Source: Ophthalmolycus amberensis (Eukaryota; Chordata; Actinopteri; Perciformes; Zoarcidae). From it: DNA of 64,000 nucleotides. Numbering within the stretch: the stretch's first letter is position 1; each line of letters starts with the position of its first letter. The notes under the pieces were generated by a model. The model did no database searches, had not been told where the DNA came from, and saw only the letters and a list, made by a program, of their open reading frames with translations. Shown here in pieces: positions 36,608 through 53,316 of this stretch. The stretch spans positions 2,235,001-2,299,000 of the forward strand of contig JAFEUB010001373.1 in NCBI GenBank assembly GCA_024529925.1. Reading direction: 5' to 3'. The translations under genes were made by a program, and so were the position numbers.

Positions 36608-38852
36608 GAACCAGACAGACAGGTCCTTGTGCACAGAGAGTCCTTCTTGTAAAGCTGGGTGTGTAAGACAGGGAGTGCCCGAAAGGCACACACAAGCAGA
36701 CACAGACACTACAGACAAAAACAAATGTGAAAGTACAGGGTTCGCATTGGTACAATAAACACTGAGTGGAGTCACGTGCGTTTACTCAGTTGTTGGATCA
36801 GTTACTGTCTTACGTGCGCCGGTGTGTATTTCACTCAACAATATTTTGTTTCCATCGTGTCTTTGAACTGCTGCTCTGTATCCCTTGTTATCATCCATCA
36901 GTGTTTTCTTGACTGCGCACGGACTAAATGTCACTATTTAAATGGCAATTCCAGTTTTGTACAACTTTGTCATATATTCAAAGCTTTGTTCACATTGGTA
37001 ACGATAACAATGTACGCGTTAAGTTGATTGCTGAGATTTCTGTGACATCACTAAAAAGTCAGCGATGAGGATCAGTCAGACGATAAGAAACAAAGCTCTC
37101 AGGTTCGTCTCTTAGTTGACAAACAAAGACAAACAGTCAAATGAACTCTCTGTTGTTATCTACCACAGTTTAAAGTCCAACTTCCTGGTTCAACTCTGAT
37201 CTACTGTACTTACAGCAGACTTATACGCACACAGTTTTACTGCATAACAAAAGGTAATCACTGACGTTCCAGGTGTGCACACTGTCACTTTTAAATGAAA
37301 TGGTTTCGACGGTCTGGCGAGCACCTGGTGTTTCTCTATGTTTCTGGTGTTGGACTCTATGATAGTGAGCTCACCATGTTCCCAGATGTCAGAGTACAAC
37401 GTTATTACAAACGATGAGAATGGTGATCAAAACTACACAAATATGACCGAAAGGTAATTATCCTTTAGTTGTAGGGTGTTGAAACCATAGCTTCAACAAG
37501 TTTGCTTCATGAGACGAGCTGATGCGAGGAAACTGATTGTGATGAAGCAGAAATCTTTAGGAAACTCAATCCACCAGACTGCAGCTCAGAAACCACAGCA
37601 GTAGGAGGAAGCTTTCACAGATGTTCAGCGGCTGCTGTAGCTAACAGGAATCTGCAGCGTCTCTTGTGGCCTGCGTCTCTGTCATAACAGAGCAAACATT
37701 CGTAGATCTAAAGATGGGGCAGATTCCAAGAAACTCGTCTGTGAAAGTTTCTTTTCTTCCCACATTTCTGTTTGTTTGTTTCACTTTTTCTCAGTTTCAG
37801 GAGCGCATTTCTTTTCCACAGAATCCCACCAACTGAAGATACACAGCGGCAAATGCATACGAGCGTGTTTGATAAGTGACATGTGCAAACACACGTTACC
37901 TTGTGGCAAATATGGTCAGATGGCTTGTGAGGAGCTGCAGCGTAGATTTCCGTCTTCATTTAGAGAGTTTCAGTCAGCCCGTCTGCTCCTGGTTCTAGAG
38001 AAACACGCACACAAACACACTTCTTTGAAATCCTCCCCCACACTTGTGTTTTCACACTTAATGACAAAAACATAAACCGCATTTCCCCTGAAGCCAGCAC
38101 AAAGACGGGAATGTGTTGACCTTTGTAAGAACTGACTTCGGGGAGACAGGAAACAGAGAGCTCTGGTGGACAACCAGCCGCCAGTGGCCAGGCCGTTTCT
38201 CTGATGCTTGATCTCGTCTGATTTGCTGATACTGCTGCTGGCCTTTGATGCTGGTCAAGTGATAATCAGGGGAACTACAGCATTTCTGGGTCACTGAAAC
38301 TTGTAATGACTCAGTTAAACAGAAAAACAGACACTTACTTGTGCATCTTTGTGGAAAGCGTGACATGACGCAGCTTTAAGAGTTTTCCTTTGTATTCTCT
38401 TATCAGCACCATAAATGTGTTTTTTACTGCTGTATCAGGTCGTGATATCTCTGCTTATAATGATTCTGTAATACCCAACTTAACGCAATAGATTTAGACA
38501 CATGTCACATCTATTGTGAAGGTAATTGCTTTGTGTTATAGTACATACCAACTAATCTCCAGGCCGTTGAACTGACTGTCTGACAGCGAATGTGCCCGAG
38601 TCAGCAGGATGGTATCTTTGGCTGTGGCGAGGAGCCAGAGCATTTAAGCCTGCAGCACCTCTCCATATTGTTCTGTCCGCCACACAACAAAACCAGGGCC
38701 TCCGTTGCAAAATATAGCCAAGAGCGGCACTGAGCTGCAGACAGACGGGGCAGGTCAGGGGTCTGCTGGTGTACAAGTCCTTCAGTCACGCTCACATTTC
38801 TTTGCTCCTATTCGGGATTTGGATTTGTCGCTGTTGCGCTATATCTCGAATA

Positions 38853-39631
38853 ATGACCAGCGAGGAGGAGGCCGGACCGCTTGATGTCCTGACGACAGCT
38901 GTCCCAGAGGTGGGTTAGTGTCCGTCCACACTCTCTGAACTACTTGTTTTGTTGTGTTGGGCATTTTATTACATTGTGTTGAAGTGATTTGGTAAAACAA
39001 CTTTTCTAATGTGACTGCTAGGACACTCGGGATGATGATTCAAGGTCCAGACAGGAAGAAGAGGAGAAGCTGATCCTGACAGCCTGGCAGAGCATGGTGA
39101 GCACACGAGGACAGAAAGTCCAGATAACTGTGTCCCGAAAGACTTTCAATCAATTTCAAAGAAGGGCTGTTTATCAGAAGTACATGCGTGAAAAGTATTC
39201 AGTTATTCAAGACCTGCAGTCCACAAGTGGTTGCGTAGATGACATTGAGCCCTGGTCTTGTTTTAATGCACATTTTACTCTGTGTTTGGAAATGTATTTG
39301 GTTTACTCGTGGAGCTGTTATGGCTCTAAGGCAAACGTCACACTCTGTCTTAATGCTGCTATAGTGGTGGTAGCAGCAGCAGAAGCAGAACTCATTATTA
39401 TTTGTGATAACAGGTCTCAGTCCGGTGTGGTTAACAGGCCTAAATTATAGTGCTATCGTGTTTCCACGAACAGCTGACAGTTGTGTTTGCCTCTTGCAGT
39501 CTTCAGCTCTGCGGCAGCACAGTCTGTGTGAGGATGTCAGAGGTCCAGGCCCGGCTCAGTCGTTCCTGGCCGAGCAGAGGCAGTCCACCCGGGCCAGGAG
39601 GGCGCTCCCCCCCCGCCTGCAGCCCAGCTAG
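38853..39631 (+). CDS. Hook protein C-terminal remnant (hook2-like, 87 aa)
   Basis: Three exons: 38853-38909, 39022-39096 and 39500-39631. They total 264 nt (87 aa plus stop), with GT-AG borders and phase 0 throughout. Exons 2 and 3 read EEEEKLILTAWQSM joined to SSALRQHSL, then GPAQSFLAEQRQSTRARRAL. This matches the conserved tail of Hook proteins (pattern EKY-SAWYNM, GQSFLARQRQ-T--RR). Hook proteins link cargo to dynein through an N-terminal hook domain and a long coiled coil; both are missing here. Exon 1 (MTSEEEAGPLDVL) does not look like Hook. Position and strand between junb and best2 are those of HOOK2 in human. AATAAA at 40035-40040 could end the transcript. It may be a short surviving gene, a pseudogene, or the tail of a gene whose other exons I missed. 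Confidence 0.6.
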
Positions 39632-40888
39632 GAGCCTCCATCCGCAGGGGGAAACGGAGGAGGACAGCCCACTCATGGCCATGCTGGGATGCAAGGTTGT
39701 GGAAGAAAGGGATCAATTTTCTGTCATGTTTTTTCATTGAATTACCGTCTGTACTCTGTTTGGTTTGCTGCTATCACCCCCTGTTGGTCAATGTTGGAAT
39801 CTGCAGTGATATTTGTGATTCCATGTAAAAACTAAATAGAAAGGGCTATAAATCAGTTTTTATATGTTTTATACCTAAATGTGTGCTTGTCAATACGATT
39901 TTCTGCTTCTAATTCCGTCACTAATGTAAAGCGGTTGTGTTATCTCATTTGTTTTATTCAATAGTTGTTTAAATTGAAAATACAACAGACATTGCATTAA
40001 AAATCATTTTATTTACACTTATATTTTAGTAGCTAATAAAAGAAAATAAACTGTCACTCATTTCATCTGTTTCAGCACCATTTGTTTCGGTCCAAACTTT
40101 GGTTCATGCTAAGATACTTGTGCAGACTTCAGTAGTCAGGCAGTATATTTATACTCTTCAATATAATGTGCAGAGAACTGGAAAACCAGACACATTGTCT
40201 TCCTTTAAACACAAACCTGAACGGTCTCATCTCCTTTGTACACATGTAGCTTTGACATGTTTAGCCTAGCTTAGCACAAAGACTGAAAGCAGGGGGAAAC
40301 AGCTAGCTTAGCTCTACCAAAGGTTCCTTTGAACAACTCCAAAGCTGTTTCACTGTGTTGTATTTACTGTATTTAACAATCATAGAACTCAAAAAATGAG
40401 CTGCTGGTTTAATTACTTCGGAGCTAGCTTTATTATTAAGCTAACTGCATGACACCGCCAATGTCCTGTCTCATGATGAACTCTGAACTAATGAGGATGC
40501 CTCGTGAGTAATTTGCTAGATACTAAGATACAACATGTAAAGAAACTTTTGGAGTCGCCTCCTCTCTTCCTCTTTTTGATGGAGGCCATCCTCCCCCTGC
40601 CTCTGGTCTTGGTGCTAAGCTAGGCTAAACGTGATGTTCCTCCCAGTTCACAGAAACTTAGTACAGTTCACATTTTACTCTCAGACACCATCAGTTAAAA
40701 GGGCCGGTCATTGGGAAATATGGGGAGCTGTTGCTTTCTTTGACATCATTTTTCTTTTTTAATTGATAGGATTCTATTTCTACTGCTGCAGATTCAAAGT
40801 AAAAGTGGCAGCACAGTTTAGTATTGATGACTAATGTCCCTGGTGAAAACGAGAACAGTTCATTGGAACATCACGAGCCATCGGCCGC
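39632..40888. other. Hook remnant - best2 convergent intergenic region
   Basis: Facing 3' UTRs and one inverted-repeat element (40259-40630). A plus-strand AATAAA lies at 40035-40040 and a minus-strand one at 40008-40013. No other gene is visible. Confidence 0.5.
40259..40630. mobile_element. Inverted-repeat element (MITE-like), second complete copy
   Basis: The first 25 bases (GTTTAGCCTAGCTTAGCACA then AAGAC) and the reverse complement of the last 25 differ at one position only. The element is 372 bp and has no coding potential. It belongs to the same GCTTAGC family as the copy at 35688-36065. Confidence 0.65.
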
Positions 40889-46350
<5,462 letters not shown>

Positions 46351-46617
46351 TGGTGACAGACAGATTATAGCTCCTCAATAAAAGAGTTGTGTGGAAGAAA
46401 CAATCACCTCTGTGATTACACCTGCAGGGAACAAGCATGCTCATGTAACAAGTGCAGGTGGGTCAGAAGCCACGGACAGATCAAACTTCACTCGACTCAA
46501 ACTAAACTCTCTCTGATCTTTTGATTCACAGATAAAGTATTTTCCAAACGGAATCACAGTAAAAGAACGGACTAAAGGATGTTGAATGTATTTAGTCTTG
46601 ATAGAATATCTTCTTAC

Positions 46618-46830
46618 CTTTTCTGGTGTTCTCTCTTGATGAATGTGCCAATTGCTCAGCGCGTAATTGGCCCCACTGGAGAAGTGAATTCACATTTTCA
46701 CTTATCAGTATATCGTCTCCTCTGTGCTCGCCAGTGGACTTTTTTTTCCCAAAGAGCTCATAACTCCGATATCCCCCGGCGTCAGCTCGGTCAACTCGAG
46801 GCTCGGTCGGCTGCATGGCAGTAATCCTTC
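46618..46830 (-). other. best2: Probable 5' UTR exon of best2
   Basis: A strong donor (AGAAAAG followed by GTAAGAAG) on the minus strand at 46618/46617 pairs with the acceptor at 46422. An upstream ATG at 46816 opens a frame that passes into the next exon but stops before the bestrophin ATG, so it is at most a regulatory upstream frame. The 5' boundary is approximate. Confidence 0.5.
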
Positions 46831-48755
46831 GGAGCCTCCTCGGTGCGTCCAGTGGTCAGTGCGCCCCGGGGTAAATCCCCAAAACGAGGAGGAGGAGCTC
46901 ATTAGCGCGGCCCCCGACCGGGAGAGCGCGGCTCGGTGATGGACCACAAGCGACAGGCCGCAGCGCTGGCGCACAAGGAGCGCACAGGACCGTACAGTGC
47001 AGTCGGGAATTATGAAACAGGAGCAAGTGAACCATGGCAAACCGTCGTGTTAACGGATATGAAAACAACCGATTTTAACGCTTACATGTTTATAATTATG
47101 CTTGTTGAATAACAAAAAAAAAAAGATTTCCTGCGTTGGAGAAAAAGGCGTGTTCCTGCGTGCGTCCATCCTCTGAGACTTGTTTGTTTCCCTCGATGAC
47201 AAAAACCCAGTGGGGTGTAATAATCCCACTTTTTACCAATGCACTTTCCCACCAGGACATATTTGTCAAAAATAAATCATTTATTACGACTCAACAGACT
47301 AAATGACTTTTGGTGACTTTGGCTATTTTAAGCAGTGGCCCTCGCTGTGCCTCGTGAGGCCTACAATATTCTTCAGGACTCGTTTGTGTGGTTTAGTGTT
47401 GCTGTGGCTCATAATGATCAGAGTCAGTGCCTCCTGACCTGTGGTGCTGGAGGTTAACTGGGACTTCGTGCTCTGTCAGAGGCAATCTGCAGCCTGGTCG
47501 GTCGGTCTGTGCTCGCTCTTATGGAAAATAGCTTCGCTCTTTAATCAACAGAATAAAATGAAAAATGACAAAAGACTCTCGGCTGAGGCAATCTTTTTTT
47601 AAATTAACACTCGCAACATAATGAAAAGAAAATCTATAGAAAACAGATTATTGACCCAAAAGCATTCAGTGACAGGAAGGGGGGGGGGGGTGTAATTATG
47701 AAGTACCAGTGAGCCAATCAGGAGTCCAATATTCCATCACCAGGGCAAAGATGCTGTGATTGTACTTAAACTCGCCGTTCATTTGTTCCACATTTGATCG
47801 AGAAACATTCAATATATTTTGTATTAACAATGCACTAATAATAAGGCCACTAATGTACTTCAGTAGTGTTCCCATGTAGTCGTCTGCAGGGTGCACACAG
47901 GATGTTTGACCGAGTGTTTGTGTGGGAACCTGCCTGCATGGTGCCGGGACTTCCGCTGTGGCACTCTTTCATCTTCCAGCCTTTGAATCGCATCAAACCA
48001 GAGTCGTCTCCAAACAAACAGCATGAAGCAGCCGCAGTGGCCTCAAGTGTTTAACAGAAGCATCAAGACGGTCACGACATATCCACATATAGATGTATAA
48101 CTCCCAACTCCACTCAATTCATCATCTCATCGACATTATGTTACTGCATTTACACCAGGATCATATGGTAATGTGAGATCTAATGATTTGACACATGGTA
48201 AAATACACACTACCAACTGCTCTGATTTTTTTTTATTCATATAGTTTATAGGGAAATTATCTTTCTGTGCATGAAATTTTGGTCAAAAGTCAAACTGGAG
48301 AACAAACACAGCCACCAAACCACACAGAAGAAACAAAGCATCAACACCGACCATCTGAAAGCTGTTTTATGCTGGAACACACAGCACCGTCACTGGAAAC
48401 ACTGTTTTCACAACTGAGGCCAGACACTGAAGGATGGAGGGGGAGGGGGAGGGAGATAAATGCTGCAAGTAGGAACAATACAACCGAAGGAACGTGGAGG
48501 TGAACTGAGAGTAACAAACAAATCTGTACCGTCTTACGTCTCTAACAATACCGAAGGTTATGCGCGTGTGTGTGTGATTTCATCAGCTCCCCCTCAACAA
48601 GGACATGAGTCCTGCTGCAGCAGCGCTCTGCTTAGGATGACGGACTGAGGAGTGAGTGGATCAACTTGAGGCGGTTGCTGCAGGAGAGGAGGCGAGTTCA
48701 GACTGTTAAGGTGTGGTCTGCAGGAGGGAGAGGGGAGGTCCTGCAGGGGGGGAGT
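46831..48755. other. best2 - get3 intergenic region
   Basis: GC-rich DNA near 46.8-47.0 kb is the likely best2 promoter. The remainder is AT-rich with a G12 run at 47679-47690. AATAAA on the minus strand at 48232-48237 may be the get3 poly(A) signal. No gene is seen. Confidence 0.5.
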
Positions 48756-51700
48756 TCACTTATTTGGGGGTTTGTAGGGTTCCAGAAGTTGCTGAGAGAA
48801 CATGTTGACCTTGTCAGACCCTCGGACTTCATGGGGCAGCAGCGGTAACTTGACTATGTGGAAGTCTTCATAAAGGTCCTCCATCTGTGGGGAGCAGACA
48901 GACCATTGGTGCGGCAGACGACATGTGACATTCGGTTGCAGCCGTATTGTCAAAACCACATTAAAAATATATACCGATTCCTACCTGATCTAAATATTTG
49001 GACTGGATTTTGTGGCGGGCTTCACACATTTTGCACGGCCTCTCCGACTCAGGGAAAACAAGTTGGTTGACGATGATGTTGTGCGTGTCGATGCGGCACT
49101 TGGCCAGCTCCTGGATGAGCCGCTCCGTCTCGTACAGAGAGAGGAACTCAGCGATGCACACGCAGATGAAAGTGGTCTGTTCCTGAGGACGGCGAGGAGA
49201 GAGAAAGCGTTTAATACGACTCGTTCATGTGTTGAGTCGTTATAAAACTATTTTTAATTATATTCCCTAACTAACGTCTATGTGAAAATGTACATTTGAA
49301 CACACAATGCAGCCGGGTTGCAGTCAGAGGAAAAGATACAATAGAAAAAGGATGTTAGCATAACGTCTTAAGCAGTCTACACAACATATAGATGCAGTAA
49401 TAGGATATTTTATCAATGTATAGAGACGTCAGCGTGTCGCAGCCACAGCAAAGAGAACATTTGCAGTGGAAGTCTCTTTGTCTGGTAATACTGAAATGGA
49501 TAAATATATCTTTTGTTCATCTAAAGAGCAACTCTGCATGCAGATATAGAAACACTTCAGTAAGTAAGTGTAGTTTGAAAAGCCTCAAAAACAACATAAA
49601 AGCAGCCGGAGGACTTACAGGATCTTTGAACTGCTCGCTGACTGAGCGGATGACCGGCAGGGTCTCCTCCAGCTTAGAGGCCAGCTGGTCTGCGTTCATG
49701 TCGCCCAGGCCGAGCATGTTGCACATCTACACACCGTGAGAGAGGAACAGAGGAGATGTGAAAGGGAGTGAGTCATAGCTCATATTTAATGTGTAAAATA
49801 AATAATCTTTGAATACAAAACATAAACTTTATTAGTTTGTTTTTTGCTCTTTCACTTGGCGTCATCCTTACTTCAAGTTAAACAGTAGCTTTCTGGATCT
49901 CTTAGAAGTATCTTAACTCCCATGAAAGATTGGTAAATGAGTGACGGGACCTGCTCGTCTCTTCCTCACCTGGGAGATGAAAGGGCTGATCTGGTTCTTT
50001 ATCTGCATGAGGCGGCCCAGACCACGCTCCACAATGGTGGGGAAGTTGAGCAGCCGCAGTGTGTGACCAGTGGGGGCCGTGTCAAAGACCACCACGGAGA
50101 AGTTCATTCCTTTCACCAACCTGGGGCACAGGACGACGGCAGCGCTGGGTTAGCACAACACTGACTGACATTTCTTTATGCAAATCTGGGTCAGCAATAC
50201 TACTACGAAAGAGTGATCCGTGTTCCATGTTGTCTTACCTCATGACCTCCGCATAGCTCATGGCCTCGTCGATGCCAGGGAAGGCGCTCATGGCCTCCTG
50301 CATCATCTTCTTTCCCATGCTGAGCATGTTGTCCTCCTCAAAGAACTCATCCGGCAGCTCTGCAACACCCAGGCTCGGGTCGATCTCCTGCACCCACACA
50401 AGCACATCAAGTAATCAGCGCGTTACAGACTGAGGGTCGGAGTAACTGCAAATGATTCCAGGGCCTTCCAGCAAGTTTGGTCCACAGTGATGGTTTGTGT
50501 TGGAGCCACAGACGTGGAACGGACCGTCCTCGTGACGCTAAAGAGATAGTTACCTCATGTTCTATAAACAGCATAAATAAACCTCTTTGTTAACAAGTGC
50601 TGCTATGTTTCTATCCACTTGTCCATTGATTATTTGGAAAAAAAACAGCAAAAAGTAAAATGTGAATTAAATGCAACATTTTGACATGTCACAGTAGGAA
50701 CAGTACAGGTGTAACTAACAACATTGATGAAGCTGCTTCAGTTTCAGGGTCCTGGTGTTGTGCCTGCTAGCTCGCCGTCACACTGTTGTAGCCTCCAGGG
50801 ACGCCTGAACAGAACTGTGCCATTTCTTCTCTCTACAATATAATGCATTAGGGTTTTACAAAGATCTATGTAGTGTCTACGCAGTGCCACTCACCATTGC
50901 AAAGAGGTTATCATAGCCCTGGACCTTAGTGGGCACCTTTGAGAACTTCTGGTCAAAAGCATCAGAGATGTTGTGAGCTGGATCGGTGGAGATGATGAGG
51001 ACACTCTCCCTGACGGAAGCGAGCTGGACAGCCAAACTGCAACTGGAAAGACAAAAGTACACAAGAGATGTTTGTCATCTTAAAAGTTGCATGAAGTAAA
51101 CTGCAGTGAGCAAGTTAAGCGATACATCTTCTGTTCATAAGTTCATGGTCATGTTGTCACTGTAACTGTCAGGTTCACAGGACTTTTTAAACATTTACGA
51201 TAAGAGCTTCATCCAACACGAGTTACTTAACGTTGGATGTTGCTTGATTCTCTTTTGATATTGTATATTCTTCATTTTGTAATCTTCGCTCAATGGCTTC
51301 AACGATAATTAAAGGAGGCGTAATTGCAAAACTGACAGCTAACGCTAGTTAGCTAGCTAGCGTTAGTCTATTGGTTACCCACAGGTAACGTTAGATGTCC
51401 GTTAGCTCAGCTACAAGCTAACACAACGTTAGCCCTTGAATAAACACAAGGCAGAAGAAAACACACCGGCTGTCGGTGTCATCCTGCACCGTGAGTGTCA
51501 AACCACTTGAGGAAGTCAAGAATACAAGTGTCAGTTGGCTAACGTTAGCTAGTGACAGTGCTTGACAGCATTGAAATGCGTTCAGCTAACGCTAGATAAT
51601 AACGGGCTAATGACTTAACGCCACATGTAACGGTGATGGTGTTTCAAAACGTGCGCGTCTTCAACCGGTAACAGTTAAGCTACCGGTCATTAGATTAGTG

Positions 51701-51979
51701 TTGTGGAAAAACATTCGTTTCCTGAAAAACCCACGTCAAGTTACGGTGGCAGCTAATCTACGCTAGCTAGCCCTGTTAGCTTGTGCGGTAGCCTGAGTCG
51801 ATATCAGGAGCGAATGAGCATTTGCCTTCAACTTACCTGCATGTCGTTTTACCAACACCACCTTTTCCACCCACAAATATCCACTTCAAAGATCTCTGTT
51901 CGATGATGTTATTCAGTGTTGGTTCTAACGGCTCCACATCGGGCGCATCTTCAAACTCGTCTTCTGGTAAAGCTGCCAT
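48756..51979 (-). CDS. get3: ATPase GET3 (ASNA1/TRC40), tail-anchored protein targeting factor
   Basis: Seven exons: 51979-51837, 51042-50895, 50387-50239, 50120-49970, 49726-49619, 49182-48985 and 48884-48756. They total 1026 nt, or 341 aa, close to the known length. The deviant P-loop [14 protein letters not shown] is split by intron 1. Switch I ([12 protein letters not shown]), switch II ([12 protein letters not shown]) and the zinc-binding CKMC motif are intact. The start context is GCC-ATC on the plus strand (CATCTTG region), and the frame opens with [17 protein letters not shown]3 is a cytosolic dimer that carries tail-anchored membrane proteins to the ER receptor. Sequence is near identical to vertebrate orthologues, and BEST2 is also the human neighbour. 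Confidence 0.97.
51538..51549. promoter_or_regulatory. Perfect palindrome GCTAACGTTAGC in get3 intron 1
   Basis: The third exact copy of the 12-mer, about 290 bases downstream of get3 exon 1. Related half-sites (AACGTTAG, GCTAACGC, TAGCGTTAG) crowd the interval 51340-51600. Confidence 0.4.
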
Positions 51980-53316
51980 CTTGTCTGTGTACAATGTGAA
52001 CGTTACAGCGCAGGTGGGCTGTGCCAACACTGCTGCGTTCACTGCTCCTCGGACAAAGGGGAACTGTATCTGTGCAAATGGAGGCTGCTGTCAAATACAG
52101 AGAAGTAGCAAAAGTCAAAAGTAATGTCGTAGATTTGGGAGGAATGTGTTTGATATCAAACTAACCCCTTTAGCGATATTAAATCTAATAAAGGCTTATC
52201 TTATCTTATATTGAGACATTACCAATAGTGGTGAGGCCAGAATGGGCAGAAAGTGCAAATTTTTAAAGCTGGATGTCAGTAATGAGGCTAATCTCTTAAT
52301 ATATGTATATATATGTGTGTGTGTGTGTGTGTCTGTGTGTAAATATATATATTCATTTTCATTCTTTAAATTGTTTTCATTTATTGCAAACACAACTCAC
52401 AAATAACCAAAGGTAAACACAAGACACTTTGTAAAACAGTTTTATTAGGAGATCAATGGTGTCAATAAATGATTTAATAGACATCCTGTTAACATCAACA
52501 TGTGGCTTTATTCATGTCACGTGAGACAGTCAGCAGATATGGGCTGTTGACTCGAACATTCACTACTTTTCACAGCATATTGAACCAATCGTCACATTTT
52601 CTGCAGTTACACATCTTTCGTTGCTTGTATGCTATTATAATAATACAAAAGAAAACCATTCCTGTGGCAAAATGATTTTGTCATCACACTGTCAGAACTG
52701 GATACCAATTTCTCTTGGATTCTCAATTTTAGGATAGGATAGATATTCCTTTTAGATTAATATTTTTAAGTTTCTTTAATAAAAAATAAATAAAAAATGT
52801 ACGTCACACACGTAAGTACACCCAGGCTAATTGTGAAAAGCTGAAAAAGAGAGGTGAAAAGTCTGCAGTGTGAAAGCATTGCTGAAAACATGTATGTATC
52901 AACCCAAAAGTAATATTGGACCAAAGAGCTGTAGACAGTATGCTGTTATTGACACCAGACATGTAGGCCTTCTGGACTTTGGGTGAGAAAAACTTGTGAC
53001 CAAAAAGTTATACATTTTAAGCCCCAGACCATCACAGAATGGAGAAAGTGAAAGCAGCAATAGAGAGGATGTGTTTGACAGAGTGTTGCTGAAGAAACTA
53101 AATAATTCCACAATTCATCTGGAGACAAAATCTTTTATTAAATTCTGCTCAAAGTCAGTAATATTAAGGTGCAACGTCTTACTGAGTGATGAAAAGCAAA
53201 TATGATTAGGTTTGAAAAATCATTGACACATTTTTGATTTCATCAACAACAACTCAATGACAGTATAAAATACATAAAAACATCCAGCATATTATGAGGA
53301 TTGAAAATCTTAAGCC
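51980..53316. other. get3 - noggin intergenic region
   Basis: Contains the get3 upstream region, a short (TG)n tract at about 52315-52340, and AATAAA on the minus strand at 53134-53139, a plausible noggin poly(A) signal 180 bases past its stop. No gene is seen. Confidence 0.5.
53134..53139 (-). terminator. Candidate noggin poly(A) signal (AATAAA)
   Basis: AATAAA on the minus strand 180 bases downstream of the noggin stop codon. Confidence 0.4.

Larger units (their letters stand above)
14876..38852. other. About 24 kb without a recognised gene, rich in repeats
   Basis: No frame or exon here resembles a known protein. In human the 5' exons of HOOK2 occupy the equivalent interval, but I find no Hook N-terminal domain or coiled coil. 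What can be seen are numerous CA/TG tracts, an AT/GT tract at 16973-17096, a 29-bp minisatellite, inverted-repeat elements and other dispersed repeats. Short exons hidden in this stretch cannot be excluded by eye, and distal junb enhancers are possible. Confidence 0.6.

Noticed and set aside
14876..38852. Search by eye for miR-181, miR-23/27/24 and tRNA genes
   Set aside because: These microRNA clusters lie on the same human arm, but I saw no matching mature sequence or hairpin. I also saw no convincing tRNA A and B boxes.
39770..39800. Possible CTCF site with CAGGGGGTG on the minus strand
   Set aside because: It departs from the consensus at several core positions, unlike the site at 63811.
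46592..46816. A possible longer N-terminus for bestrophin-2
   Set aside because: After splicing 46618 to 46421 the frame meets a stop before the bestrophin ATG, and the family starts at MTVTYT. It is 5' UTR.
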